A stretch of DNA of 64,000 bases from positions 62,001-126,000 of the forward strand of contig CACXMZ010000004.1 in NCBI GenBank assembly GCA_902768975.1. The letters are read 5' to 3'. Shown piece by piece: positions 25,381 through 34,326 of this stretch. The stretch's first letter is position 1; each line of letters opens with the position of its first letter. A program made the translations under genes and the position numbers. Source of the stretch: an uncultured Coriobacteriaceae bacterium. GTDB taxonomy: Bacteria > Actinomycetota > Coriobacteriia > Coriobacteriales > Eggerthellaceae. The notes under the pieces were generated by a model. That model made no database searches, was not told the DNA's origin, and saw nothing but the letters and a program-made list of their open reading frames with translations.

Positions 25381-28119
25381 ATGATAAAAAGTGCCAACAT
25401 ATCGACTGCTCGAAAGCCATGGAGGAATAGAAGCCTTTTCCTGGCATTCTTTCTTCCTATGCTCTTCCTCCTTTTGGCTGAAGCTCTTTTGCTTGTCGGC
25501 ATTATTTGGAGTAGTGGCGCTATTACTGAAATCAACGCCCACGAAGAGGTCGTGGTAGACCGTGTTATGTCCGACAGGTCTAAGGCGCTTGAAGAACGCA
25601 TGCGCGACATTGCCAGTGAAGTGGATAGCTTTTCTGAACAGGCGAAAACTCAGGCCCAAGCACTGGCGAGCAGCAAAAACCTTGACGCTGCTGCCCTTGT
25701 TAACAATACGGAACTTGCCCAGGAGCTGCTGGGCGAACTTGTTGACCCCATGGTTGAAACGCTTGCCGAAAGTGGGGCGACGGGCATATATGTTGTTCTG
25801 AATTCGGACGACCTTTCGGCCCATGCATCGGACGGTGCCTATGGGGAAAAGCAGGCAGTATATATCATCGACATTAATCCTATTGCGAGCGCAACCTTGC
25901 AAAGCGACGACTTGGTATTCGCCTGTGCTCCTTCTGCTGTTGTCGAAAAGAGCGGCCTGGCAACACGGTTCGACTGGAATACCGAACTTTCCTTTGAAGC
26001 ACGTACGCGCCCTTCCGAATACGACTTTTTTGCCGTGCCCTTCCAGGCCGCCTACAACAATGCCAACAAAGAGGGAGACGTTTCGAGCAGCAAGTTTGGT
26101 TACTGGAGCGTGGCGATGTCCCCTCTGGGTGGCAGTCAGCAGCCTAATACTGCTTATTCAGTACCCCTTATGCTTGAAGATGGCAGTGTATTTGGTGTTG
26201 CCGGCATCGAGCTTTCGTACGACCACTTGCGGCACCTGCTGCCCTATGGCGAATTGAGCGAGTCGGGCCAAGGCTTTTATATGGTCGCCTTGGCTCCTTC
26301 GGGCCGCATGGGAATGAATAAGGGCGAAGTGACGCAGCTGGAACCAGTTATGAACACCGACATGGAACCGAAAGAAGGCCTCGAGTACGGCAGTTTGTTT
26401 TCGGTTGCAAAATCCGATGGCGGCCTAAGCTCTTTCTATTCTGTCGATGACCAGTACTTCGTGAGCGCAAAGGCACTCAACTTACACAAAAGCAGGCCCG
26501 AAGTTGACCCTGCTCAGTGGATGCTTTTGGGTATATTGCCTAAATCGGAGCTTTATAGTTTTGGCAATACACTGCGGGACAGAATCTTGGTGGCAACCTT
26601 GCTCATGCTGATTCTGGGTGTTGTTGGTTCATATTTTGTAGGTAAAAGCGTGTCGCGTCCCATACGAAGGCTTTCTGACGAATTGTCCCTAAGCGACGTG
26701 GAGGCAGGCAGCCAAATTCAACTTTCCAGCACGGGCATTACCGAAGTCGACAAGCTGACCGAAACCATTTCCGCTCTGTCTGGGAAAGTTGCAGAAACCA
26801 ACAAGCTGGTGCAAGAGCGGCTTGAAATTGAACGCGACCATGACTCCTTAACGGGGCTTCTTAATCGAGGAGCCTTTGTACGTACTTGCGGCGAAATCTT
26901 TAAAGACCCCAGCAAGATCAAGCATGCTGCCGTGGTTATGGCCGACTTAGACGACCTTAAGCATTACAACGACACTTATGGGCATAGTTACGGCGATCTG
27001 TATATTCGCCAGGCGGCTCTTTCCTTTACGCAAGGGCTGCCCGAAAATGCTGTCCTCGCGCGTGTTTCGGGCGACGAATTCTTCATGCTGTTCTATGGCT
27101 ATGAAACGCAAGAGCAGATGGAAAAGGATATATCCCAGATGTGGGAAACTTTCCAGCAAGGCACACTTGATCTGCCCGATGGCACGTCGGTTAAGCTGTC
27201 TGCTTCGGGCGGTGTGGCGCTTTACTTGAAGGACAGCACGGAATTTTCGGGCCTTATGGACTTGGCCGACTTTACCATGTACCAGGTGAAGAAGTCGGGC
27301 AAGAATGACATTGCCTATTTCGATTTCGACACCTACCAGGAAATGATGTCCATTCAACGTTCCAAGGTGGCCTTTGCCGAAATCATGAACGACTACAGTT
27401 TGGTCAGTTATCATTTCCAGCCCATCGTTGACGCAAGGACAGGAACGGTATTTGCCTACGAAGCACTTTTGCGTGTCCAGCACGGGCCTATCGAATCTCC
27501 CGCCGATATCCTCCAGCTTGCCGAAAAAGAAGAGCAGCAACACGAAGTCGAACGCCTTACGTGGGTGCGTGCCTTCGAATGCTTTGAGTCGTTTAGGCAG
27601 GAGTTGGACGATGCTCCCGCGCCCCATTTGTTCATTAATTCCTTTGGCAACCTTTCGCTTCCTGCTCAGGAACTGGAACAGATTTCGGCCAAGCATTCAG
27701 ACGTTATGAGTGGGCTCGTTGTCGAGATTACCGAACTACACAATTTGAATGACGAAGCCATGTTGGTAAAGCGTGCCATACCAGGTTTTTCGGGGATGTT
27801 TGCGCTTGATGACTATGGCAGTGGTTATCATTCCGACAATATCTTGCTCCGCTTGCACCCACGTTTTATCAAGATTGACATGTCTGTTATTCGCAATATA
27901 CAGCTGTCTTCGAATAAGCAAATACTCGTTTCCCATGCAGTTGAATATGCCCGTTCCAACGACATGCGTGTCATAGCCGAAGGTGTTGAAACCTACGATG
28001 AACTGAACACGCTTATCGAATTGGATATTGACTATGTTCAGGGCTATTGCCTTGCAAAGCCTTCGGCGGAACCTGCCGTGCTCGACGAAGAAGCGGTGCG
28101 CATTATTACGCAGCGCTAA
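25381..28119 (+). CDS. Membrane sensor GGDEF-EAL protein (cyclic di-GMP turnover)
   Basis: 912 aa. Order: membrane span about 20-42; extracytoplasmic Cache-like sensor about 45-395; second span about 405-428; HAMP-like linker; GGDEF domain about 490-650 with RVSGDEFFMLF at the active loop (SGDEF for GGDEF, a substitution seen in some active enzymes); EAL domain about 665-905 with FAYEALLRVQ, LDDYGSGYHSDN and VIAEGVETYDEL. EAL catalytic motifs look complete, so hydrolysis is likely, with synthesis also possible. The coding start lies 6 bp after the BMP lipoprotein, suggesting the lipoprotein delivers the signal. Confidence 0.9.
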   Translation: MIKSANISTARKPWRNRSLFLAFFLPMLFLLLAEALLLVGIIWSSGAITEINAHEEVVVDRVMSDRSKALEERMRDIASEVDSFSEQAKTQAQALASSKNLDAAALVNNTELAQELLGELVDPMVETLAESGATGIYVVLNSDDLSAHASDGAYGEKQAVYIIDINPIASATLQSDDLVFACAPSAVVEKSGLATRFDWNTELSFEARTRPSEYDFFAVPFQAAYNNANKEGDVSSSKFGYWSVAMSPLGGSQQPNTAYSVPLMLEDGSVFGVAGIELSYDHLRHLLPYGELSESGQGFYMVALAPSGRMGMNKGEVTQLEPVMNTDMEPKEGLEYGSLFSVAKSDGGLSSFYSVDDQYFVSAKALNLHKSRPEVDPAQWMLLGILPKSELYSFGNTLRDRILVATLLMLILGVVGSYFVGKSVSRPIRRLSDELSLSDVEAGSQIQLSSTGITEVDKLTETISALSGKVAETNKLVQERLEIERDHDSLTGLLNRGAFVRTCGEIFKDPSKIKHAAVVMADLDDLKHYNDTYGHSYGDLYIRQAALSFTQGLPENAVLARVSGDEFFMLFYGYETQEQMEKDISQMWETFQQGTLDLPDGTSVKLSASGGVALYLKDSTEFSGLMDLADFTMYQVKKSGKNDIAYFDFDTYQEMMSIQRSKVAFAEIMNDYSLVSYHFQPIVDARTGTVFAYEALLRVQHGPIESPADILQLAEKEEQQHEVERLTWVRAFECFESFRQELDDAPAPHLFINSFGNLSLPAQELEQISAKHSDVMSGLVVEITELHNLNDEAMLVKRAIPGFSGMFALDDYGSGYHSDNILLRLHPRFIKIDMSVIRNIQLSSNKQILVSHAVEYARSNDMRVIAEGVETYDELNTLIELDIDYVQGYCLAKPSAEPAVLDEEAVRIITQR

Positions 28120-28829
28120 ACTACCAAGTCGTTAATAACCTCGGCGGCAAGGAGCAAACCAGCGGCAGGCGGCACAGCGGGGTGTGTGCCGGGAATGCTG
28201 CGGCGGCCAGGGTCGGGTGCTTCACAGGCTTCGTCTGCACGGGGTTCAAGAACTTCTTCTTCGGAATAAACCACCTTGAAATGCTTGATGCCACGCTTGC
28301 CGCATTCTTTGCGAATGATTTTGGCGAGCGGGCAGATCTTGGTTTTGTTGATGTCGGCCACCTTGAAGCCCGCAGGATCCACTTTGTTCGCGGTACCCAT
28401 GCAGCTTATAAAGGGAATGCCTGCTGCGGTGGCGCGCTCAATAAAGAGGAGCTTAGCGGTGACTGTGTCGAGCGCATCGACGGCATAGTCAAAGGCAGCG
28501 AAGTCGAATTGGTCAGCCGTGTCAGGCAGGAAGAAACACTGAATGGCGCTTACCTGGCAGGTGGGGTTAATGGCTGCAATACGTGCGCGCATCGCATCAA
28601 CCTTGGCCTGCCCAACGGTTTCGTGGGTAGCCAGCACCTGTCGATTGATATTGGTTTCACCCACCACGTCTTTGTCCACGATGGTCAGGTGCCCCACGCC
28701 TGCGCGCGCAAGCGTTTCAGCGCATATGCCGCCTACGCCGCCGAGTCCAAACACGGCTACGTGCGCGTGCGCAAGCGCCTCAACTGCACTCGTGCCAAGC
28801 AATAATCGTGTCCGCGAAAACTGGTCCAT
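28116..28829 (-). CDS. tcdA: tRNA threonylcarbamoyladenosine dehydratase
   Basis: 237-aa E1-like (ThiF/MoeB/HesA) enzyme. The nucleotide-binding motif is VFGLGGVGGICAETLARAGV near residue 26, then the Asp/Arg/Lys set IVDKDVVGETNINRQ. Length and C-terminal region match TcdA (YgdL), which cyclises t6A37 in tRNA with ATP. AAGAAGGAC precedes the ATG. The 3' end overlaps the GGDEF-EAL stop by 4 bp in convergent orientation. Confidence 0.85.
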   Translation of the reverse strand: MDQFSRTRLLLGTSAVEALAHAHVAVFGLGGVGGICAETLARAGVGHLTIVDKDVVGETNINRQVLATHETVGQAKVDAMRARIAAINPTCQVSAIQCFFLPDTADQFDFAAFDYAVDALDTVTAKLLFIERATAAGIPFISCMGTANKVDPAGFKVADINKTKICPLAKIIRKECGKRGIKHFKVVYSEEEVLEPRADEACEAPDPGRRSIPGTHPAVPPAAGLLLAAEVINDLVV

Positions 28830-28882
28830 GTCCTTCTTTCATGAGTACTCTAAGCTTTGTTAATCATAACGCTTTAGGAAAG

Positions 28883-28911
28883 AAAAAGCGCCCCAGCGGA
28901 CGCCAGGGCGC
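28883..28911 (-). terminator. Intrinsic terminator after the Ser/Gln-linker lipoprotein
   Basis: On the minus strand, GCGCCC (28911-28906) pairs with GGGCGC (28893-28888), with further partial pairing inside the loop, and is followed by TTTTTCTTT. It lies 27 bp after the lipoprotein stop and separates it from tcdA. Confidence 0.75.
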
Positions 28912-28937
28912 GTTTACTTGCATGCGCGAAATGGAGT

Positions 28938-29558
28938 TTACATAATGGCGGGCACGAGGACAGACAGGTCGTCGGCCGAAAGGCCATAGTCGGTGTCGCC
29001 ACCTAAGCCTTCAACGGTAATGCTGTAGTATGCGCCGCCATTAGTCCAGGTGGTTATCATGGACGCGTCTTCGCGGTTGCCACTGCACTTTACTTCAATA
29101 CCGTCAATATCTTGTGTCCAGGTAAGGGAGCAGTCGCGGTAGTCGCCCGTAATGCCAACTTCGTCATCTGCGACAGAGGCGGCACCCTTGCGAATGGTCA
29201 TGCTTACTGCGGGGAATTCAACGTTTGCCTGTGCAAGGCTTTCCATGGCGCGGAAAGTGGTGTGTTCGGGGTCAAGTGCGCCCAGGCTTATTTCGCTACC
29301 CAAAGGTACAACGAAGCCACCCAAGCCCGCGCTCTGTGCAGCTTCTTCGGCGCTAGCTACGTCGGACCAGGGGTTGGCCATGCCAACTTGTGCTTCAGAA
29401 GATTCCTGAACCGAAGATTCTTGAACCGAGGATTCCTGGGCAGATGCTTCGGCGGAAGCTGCCGCAGAAGACGATGCTGCAGGTTGAGCGCCACCACAGC
29501 CTGCAAGCGCAAGTACCAGGACGGACGAAATGCCAATAAGAGTGATAAGTTTCTTCAT
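28938..29558 (-). CDS. Lipoprotein, unknown function
   Basis: 206 aa from the ATG at 29558 (GGGAGG upstream). Signal peptide ending in the lipobox Leu-Ala-Gly-Cys (Cys at residue 20), then a Ser/Ala/Gln linker containing repeated Gln-Glu-Ser-Ser-Val units. The folded part (about residues 65-206) has GGFVVPLGSEISLGALDPEH and alternating beta-type stretches. I do not recognise a named family. Such small lipoproteins are common in the class. It stands alone between terminator and MBL gene. Confidence 0.65.
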   Translation of the reverse strand: MKKLITLIGISSVLVLALAGCGGAQPAASSSAAASAEASAQESSVQESSVQESSEAQVGMANPWSDVASAEEAAQSAGLGGFVVPLGSEISLGALDPEHTTFRAMESLAQANVEFPAVSMTIRKGAASVADDEVGITGDYRDCSLTWTQDIDGIEVKCSGNREDASMITTWTNGGAYYSITVEGLGGDTDYGLSADDLSVLVPAIM

Positions 29559-29718
29559 GGTGCCTCCCTTTTCCCTATGCGGGATCAATGCTTTTACGTA
29601 CCTATATTTTACACCTGCATGCCCAGCTAATTAATCACTATCAGGATTCAATTCTGTTTAATTGAAGGCCATTGAGTGGTACAGTAGTCCTGTTAAAGCG
29701 ATGCCTGCTGGAGGAACC

Positions 29719-30519
29719 ATGAAGCTTACTATGCTTGGTACGGGCCATGCGGTGGTCACGGGCTACTACAATACCTGTTTTGTACTTGAAGACGAAGGCC
29801 AATACTTTTTGGTTGACGGTGGGGGCGGCGGCTTCCTGCTTAACCGCCTGGATGAAGCAGGTATTCCCTGGCATGAAATCCACGACATTTTTGTCACCCA
29901 TAAGCATACCGATCATATCCTTGGCATTATTTGGATGATTCGCCTGTGGCTTGCGGCGCTTTCGCATGGTAAGGCCAAGGGTGAACTGAACATCTATGGC
30001 AATGAAGTAGTTATTGAAGCATTACGCCTGTTCACGAAGGTAATTTTCACGGAGAAAGAAAATGAATTTGTGGACCACGGCTTGAACTTCGTGCTTGTGC
30101 AAGACGGCGACGAACACGAAATTATCGGCCATACGGTACGTTTCTTCGACATTCGTGCGTCGAAGATTTTGCAGTTTGGCATCGTGGTTGACTTGGGCGA
30201 GGGCCGTCGCCTGGTCTGCAATGGTGACGAAACCTTCAACGACGAATGCGCGCCCATTGCCGAAGGCGCGACGTGGTTCATGCATGAAGCTTTCTGCCTC
30301 TATTCCCAAGCAGACGTCTTCAAGCCTTACGAAAAAGGGCATTCCACCGCCAAGGATGCGGCTCAGATTGCCGAAGGGCTTGGGGTGGACAATCTCATTT
30401 TGTACCACACGGAAGACAGCAATGTGGGCACCCGCAAGGAACTCTACACCATGGAAGCCAGCCAGTTCTTTACGGGCAATGTGTATGTGCCCGAAGACCT
30501 GGAAACCATTGAACTCTAG
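29719..30519 (+). CDS. Metallo-beta-lactamase-fold hydrolase
   Basis: 266 aa from the ATG at 29719 with GGAGG just upstream. MBL motifs: MLGTGHAVVTGYYNTCFVLE with the Gly loop, DGGGGGFLLNRL, the metal site THKHTDHILG (HxHxDH, near residue 72), a further His/Asp set around VCNGDETFND, and LILYHTED near the C-terminus. The fold and motifs fit RNase Z-like or arylsulfatase-like small MBL enzymes. tRNA 3' processing is possible but not shown; the substrate is unknown. Confidence 0.75.
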   Translation: MKLTMLGTGHAVVTGYYNTCFVLEDEGQYFLVDGGGGGFLLNRLDEAGIPWHEIHDIFVTHKHTDHILGIIWMIRLWLAALSHGKAKGELNIYGNEVVIEALRLFTKVIFTEKENEFVDHGLNFVLVQDGDEHEIIGHTVRFFDIRASKILQFGIVVDLGEGRRLVCNGDETFNDECAPIAEGATWFMHEAFCLYSQADVFKPYEKGHSTAKDAAQIAEGLGVDNLILYHTEDSNVGTRKELYTMEASQFFTGNVYVPEDLETIEL

Positions 30520-30820
30520 GCGCGCATCCAGCCGCCAAAACAGTGGAGCTTTAGGCGCGCAGCCGGTCGCCAAAGCATGGGGCAGGCACCGTGCCGTACG
30601 CACCCCAAAAGCAGCAGCTTAGTGCGATTTTTGTGCATAAGAGTTAGGTGTGGCTGCCTCTTGCGCCAAAGAGCGCTATTATTTGTTCATTCCCCCAAAC
30701 ATTTTTGCAGAAGTATTGCGTAATTCCTAGTAATGCGCTAGGATTTAGCACGAAAGATACGTGCGGCGCAGACGAGATTCTAGACGTACCCTTACCGCAC
30801 ACAACTACATAGGAGAGGAA
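30518..30820 (+). promoter_or_regulatory. suf operon upstream region with promoter and palindrome
   Basis: This gap has a good promoter: TTGCGT (30716-30721), a 17-bp spacer and TAGGAT (30739-30744), giving a leader of about 75 nt to sufC. The spacer and -10 are covered by an imperfect palindrome AATTCCTAG-N7-CTAGGATT (30722-30745). Further upstream, GGCGCGCA-CC-GCCGCCAAA occurs twice (about 30518-30538 and 30553-30575). Nothing else coding is evident. Confidence 0.6.
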
Positions 30821-30825
30821 TAATC

Positions 30826-31722
30826 ATGGCAGATGCATTGCTAGCCGTGCAGGGCTTGTCCGCAAGTGCGGGCGAAAAGGCTATTCTGCATGGCATCGAC
30901 CTTGAAGTTAATAAAGGGGAAATCCATGTGCTCATGGGGCCCAATGGTGCAGGTAAGTCCACCCTTGGGCACGTGCTTATGGGTAACCCCGCTTTCACGG
31001 TAACGGGCGGTAGCATTAAGTTGGACGGCGCCGATATTACCGAAGATGACGTGGACAAGCGCTCCAAAGCGGGCCTGTTCATTTCTTTCCAGGCGCCTGT
31101 GGAAGTGCCTGGCGTGCCGCTGAACAGTTTCCTGCGCGCCATTGTTGCCCAGCATGAAGAACTGGACCTGAAGGGCAAGAAGTACAAGAAGCGTGTGGCC
31201 GAAATTATGGCCCAACTTGACATGGACGAAGCCTACTTGAATCGCGAGCTGAACGTGGGCTTTTCTGGTGGCGAAAAGAAAAAGGTTGAAATGCTGCAGT
31301 TGCTGCTGCTCCAGCCCAAGCTCGCCATCCTGGACGAAACGGACTCGGGCCTGGACGTCGACGCACTTAACGTGGTTTCCAAGGCCATGGCGGCATACCG
31401 CGAAGAATGCGACGGTACGATTCTGATTATCACGCACAACACGCGCATTCTTGAACACCTGCCCGTGGACCGTACCCACGTTATGGTGAAGGGCAAGCTG
31501 GTGGCCGAAGGCGATGCAAGCCTTATTACCAAGATCGACGCCGAAGGCTTCGAGCAATTTGGCCACGTGGAAGAAACCGAAGTGCTCCGCTCGGAAGATG
31601 ACCCCTTCGGTGGCTTCAACGTGGAAGACGTGCTGGCCGACGCTGAAGCGGCCCTGCGTGAAGCCGACGCAAAGCGCGCTTCCGAAAGCGGCGAAGCTAA
31701 CGAAGCCGGCGCTGCGGAATAG
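30826..31722 (+). CDS. sufC: Fe-S assembly ATPase SufC
   Basis: 298 aa. ABC-type ATPase of the SUF complex. Walker A GPNGAGKSTLGHVLMG near residue 40, signature NVGFSGGEKKKVEM, Walker B LAILDETDSGLDVDALNVVS. The core ends near residue 250; an acidic Ala/Glu-rich tail of about 45 residues (ending in Gly-Ala-Ala-Glu) is extra, since SufC is normally ~250 aa. AGGAGAGG upstream gives strong initiation. It heads sufC-B-D-S-U-dtxR. Confidence 0.96.
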   Translation: MADALLAVQGLSASAGEKAILHGIDLEVNKGEIHVLMGPNGAGKSTLGHVLMGNPAFTVTGGSIKLDGADITEDDVDKRSKAGLFISFQAPVEVPGVPLNSFLRAIVAQHEELDLKGKKYKKRVAEIMAQLDMDEAYLNRELNVGFSGGEKKKVEMLQLLLLQPKLAILDETDSGLDVDALNVVSKAMAAYREECDGTILIITHNTRILEHLPVDRTHVMVKGKLVAEGDASLITKIDAEGFEQFGHVEETEVLRSEDDPFGGFNVEDVLADAEAALREADAKRASESGEANEAGAAE

Positions 31723-31731
31723 AGGCCAGCT

Positions 31732-33147
31732 ATGTGTGCGAAGGAACGGTCGCAGGTAGCGGACATCGACCGCAGCCTGTACGACTTTACGAAATCTGAA
31801 GAGGGGAGTGAGAGGCTCGACGCGGGCCTGACTCCTGAAATCGTGCGTGAAATTTCCGCGCGCAAAAACGAACCCGAATGGATGCTCGAGCACCGCCTGA
31901 AGTCGCTCGAGATCTACCATCAGTTGCCTGTGCCTGACTGGGGCCCTTCCATCGAAGGCTTGGACATGGACAACATTGTTACCTACGTGAAGCCTCCTAC
32001 GGAACAGAAGAGCGACTGGGAAAGCGTGCCCGAAGACATCAAGGACACCTTCGAGCGCCTGGGTATTCCCGAAGCGGAACGCGCCTACCTGGCGGGCGTG
32101 GGTGCCCAGTACGACTCCGAGCTGGTTTACCACAACATCCAAGAAAGCGTATCTGAACTGGGCGTTGTCTATTCTGGTATTGAAGAAGCGCTTGAAGACC
32201 CGAAGTGGGAAGCCATCATCCGCGAACACTTCATGAAGCTGATTACCCCCGACGACCACAAGTTTGCTGCCCTGCACGGCGCAGTGTGGAGTGGCGGCAG
32301 TTTCGTGTATGTGCCCGCGGGCGTGAAGATGGACTTCCCCCTGCAAAGCTACTTCCGCTTGAACGCGAAGGGCGCGGGCCAGTTCGAACATACGCTCATC
32401 ATTGTGGAAGAAGGGGCAGACCTGCACTTCATTGAAGGCTGCAGTGCGCCGAAGTACAACGTAGCTAACCTGCACGCTGGTGCAGTGGAGCTCTTTGTGC
32501 GCAAGGGCGCCAAGCTGCGCTATTCCACCATCGAAAACTGGTCCAAAAATATGTACAACCTGAACACCAAGCGCGCCGTGGTTGAAGACGATGGTGTTAT
32601 TGAATGGGTGAGTGGCAGCTTCGGTAGCCACGTGGGTTACCTGTATCCCATGTCTATTCTGAACGGTGCTCACTCTACCTGCGAATTCACGGGCATTACC
32701 TTTAGCGGTGCGGGCCAGAACCTGGACACGGGCTGCAAGGTGGTACTGAACGCGCCTTACACCAGTGCCCATGTGGACACCAAGGGCATTTCCAAGGGCG
32801 GCGGCATCCAGACCTTCCGCTCTTCGGTGCTCGTTACCGAAAAGGCGGAGTATTCGAACGTGGCGGTGGCCTGTGCCAGCCTCATGCTCGACGATGAAAG
32901 CCGCTCCGACACCATTCCTGCTATGGACGTGCGCGCCGAACATGTGAATGTGGGGCACGAAGCAAGCATTGGCCGTATTGGCGACGACATGATGTTCTAC
33001 CTCATGAGCCGTGGTATTTCAGAAGCCGAAGCTTCGACCATGATCGTGAACGGTTTTGCCGACCCCGTTTCCAAGGAGCTGCCACTTGAGTACGCCGTGG
33101 AAATGAATAACTTAATCAAGCTCGAGATGGAGGGGGCGATTGGCTAA
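31732..33147 (+). CDS. sufB: Fe-S assembly scaffold SufB
   Basis: 471 aa, normal length. The beta-helix core includes WSGGSFVYVPAGVKMDFPLQ, EGCSAPKYNVANLHAGAVEL and the C-terminal EHVNVGHEASIGRIGDDMMF with RGISEAEASTMIVNGF. SufB with SufC and SufD forms the scaffold on which clusters are built. It starts 9 bp after sufC and overlaps the sufD start by one base (TAATG). Confidence 0.96.
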   Translation: MCAKERSQVADIDRSLYDFTKSEEGSERLDAGLTPEIVREISARKNEPEWMLEHRLKSLEIYHQLPVPDWGPSIEGLDMDNIVTYVKPPTEQKSDWESVPEDIKDTFERLGIPEAERAYLAGVGAQYDSELVYHNIQESVSELGVVYSGIEEALEDPKWEAIIREHFMKLITPDDHKFAALHGAVWSGGSFVYVPAGVKMDFPLQSYFRLNAKGAGQFEHTLIIVEEGADLHFIEGCSAPKYNVANLHAGAVELFVRKGAKLRYSTIENWSKNMYNLNTKRAVVEDDGVIEWVSGSFGSHVGYLYPMSILNGAHSTCEFTGITFSGAGQNLDTGCKVVLNAPYTSAHVDTKGISKGGGIQTFRSSVLVTEKAEYSNVAVACASLMLDDESRSDTIPAMDVRAEHVNVGHEASIGRIGDDMMFYLMSRGISEAEASTMIVNGFADPVSKELPLEYAVEMNNLIKLEMEGAIG

Positions 33148-34325
33148 TGACTACGCAAACAGCAATTAAAGCCAACCGCATGCCTGCTATTACGTGGCAC
33201 AAGTTTAAGGGCAATGAAGCGGAAATTGAACTGCCCGCTTTGGCGGCGCACGATGCAGGCGCGGTGGCCTTTACTGTGCCGCCTGCGCTCATGTTTATGG
33301 AAACAACCATCAATGGGGACGTGGCGCTCGACGCCGGTACAGCCCCCGTCAAGGAAGCCTTCGACGAAGCCTTAGCTGCTGCCCCTGAAGGCTTGCAGCA
33401 GTGGGAAACGGGCATGGGCGAAGCAGCCGACGCCTGGTTGGACGCTGCCGCCAAGCGCCGCCTGGCCGTGCTTGTTCCTGAAGGCCATACCGAAGAAAAC
33501 ACCCTGGTTATTCGCATACAGGCCCAAGACGGCGCCGCTGCGGTTGCAGCCGTGGACCTTGTGGCGCAGGCACATTCGCGCCTTAAGGTGGCGCTCCATG
33601 TGGACTCGCCAACGGCGGGTTCGGGCGTGGCAGGCAGCCGCGTGCGCGTGTTTGTGGGCGAAGGGGCGCGCGTGGAATTCGCGAGCGTGCAAACCCTCGA
33701 CGCCACTTGGCAGCACCTCGACAACATCGGTGCCTACGTGGCAGACAGTGGCCGCTTTATTGCGGAGCAAACCGTCCTTGGTGCAGCGGAATCTTACACG
33801 GGTTTCGCAAGCAACGTGGCGGGCCGCGAAGCCGACACCACGGTAGACACGCGCTACCTAGGTCACGGTGCCAATAAGATCGACTTCAACTACGTCATTC
33901 GCCAGCGTGGCGTGCAGTCCACCTGTACGCTTACGGCCAATGGCGTGCTCATGGATTCGTCCGCCAAGGTGCTGCGCGGCACCATCGACCTTATTCATGG
34001 CGCGAAGGGTGCGGTGGGCAAGGAAAACGAAACCGTGCTCCTGGTCAATGAAGACGTGCGCAACAAGACTATCCCGGTTATTCTCTGCGACGAAGACGAC
34101 GTGCAAGGTGCCCACGGGGCAACCATTGGGCACGTGAACCCCGAACAGCTGGGCTATATGAAAACCCGCGGGCTTTCTGCTGAACAAGTCGAAGACCTGT
34201 TCGCGGTGGCCACCTTCGACTACGCGGCTAGCCATGCCTTCGACGCCAGCGTGCGCGCAGCGGTTGAACGCCTCGGCACCCGCGTGTTGGGGGACGCCTA
34301 CGAACTGCTCCAGGAGGGTGAATAA
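33147..34325 (+). CDS. sufD: Fe-S assembly protein SufD
   Basis: 392 aa, the paralogue partner of SufB. The C-terminal beta-helix shows SNVAGREADTTVDTRYLGHG, VLRGTIDLIHGAKGAVGKEN and HGATIGHVNPEQLGYMKTRG with the SufD histidine, followed by RGLSAEQVEDLFAVATFDY. The N-terminal third is divergent. Translation is coupled to sufB, and the gene ends one base before sufS begins at 34327. Confidence 0.93.
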   Translation: MTTQTAIKANRMPAITWHKFKGNEAEIELPALAAHDAGAVAFTVPPALMFMETTINGDVALDAGTAPVKEAFDEALAAAPEGLQQWETGMGEAADAWLDAAAKRRLAVLVPEGHTEENTLVIRIQAQDGAAAVAAVDLVAQAHSRLKVALHVDSPTAGSGVAGSRVRVFVGEGARVEFASVQTLDATWQHLDNIGAYVADSGRFIAEQTVLGAAESYTGFASNVAGREADTTVDTRYLGHGANKIDFNYVIRQRGVQSTCTLTANGVLMDSSAKVLRGTIDLIHGAKGAVGKENETVLLVNEDVRNKTIPVILCDEDDVQGAHGATIGHVNPEQLGYMKTRGLSAEQVEDLFAVATFDYAASHAFDASVRAAVERLGTRVLGDAYELLQEGE

Positions 34326-34326
34326 G

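Noticed and set aside
30841-32958. Very long open frame on the minus strand across sufC and sufB
   Set aside because: It is a mirror of two clearly identified genes in a GC-rich codon pattern. Its translation is rich in His/Val/Phe, with no domain, and no ribosome site precedes it.
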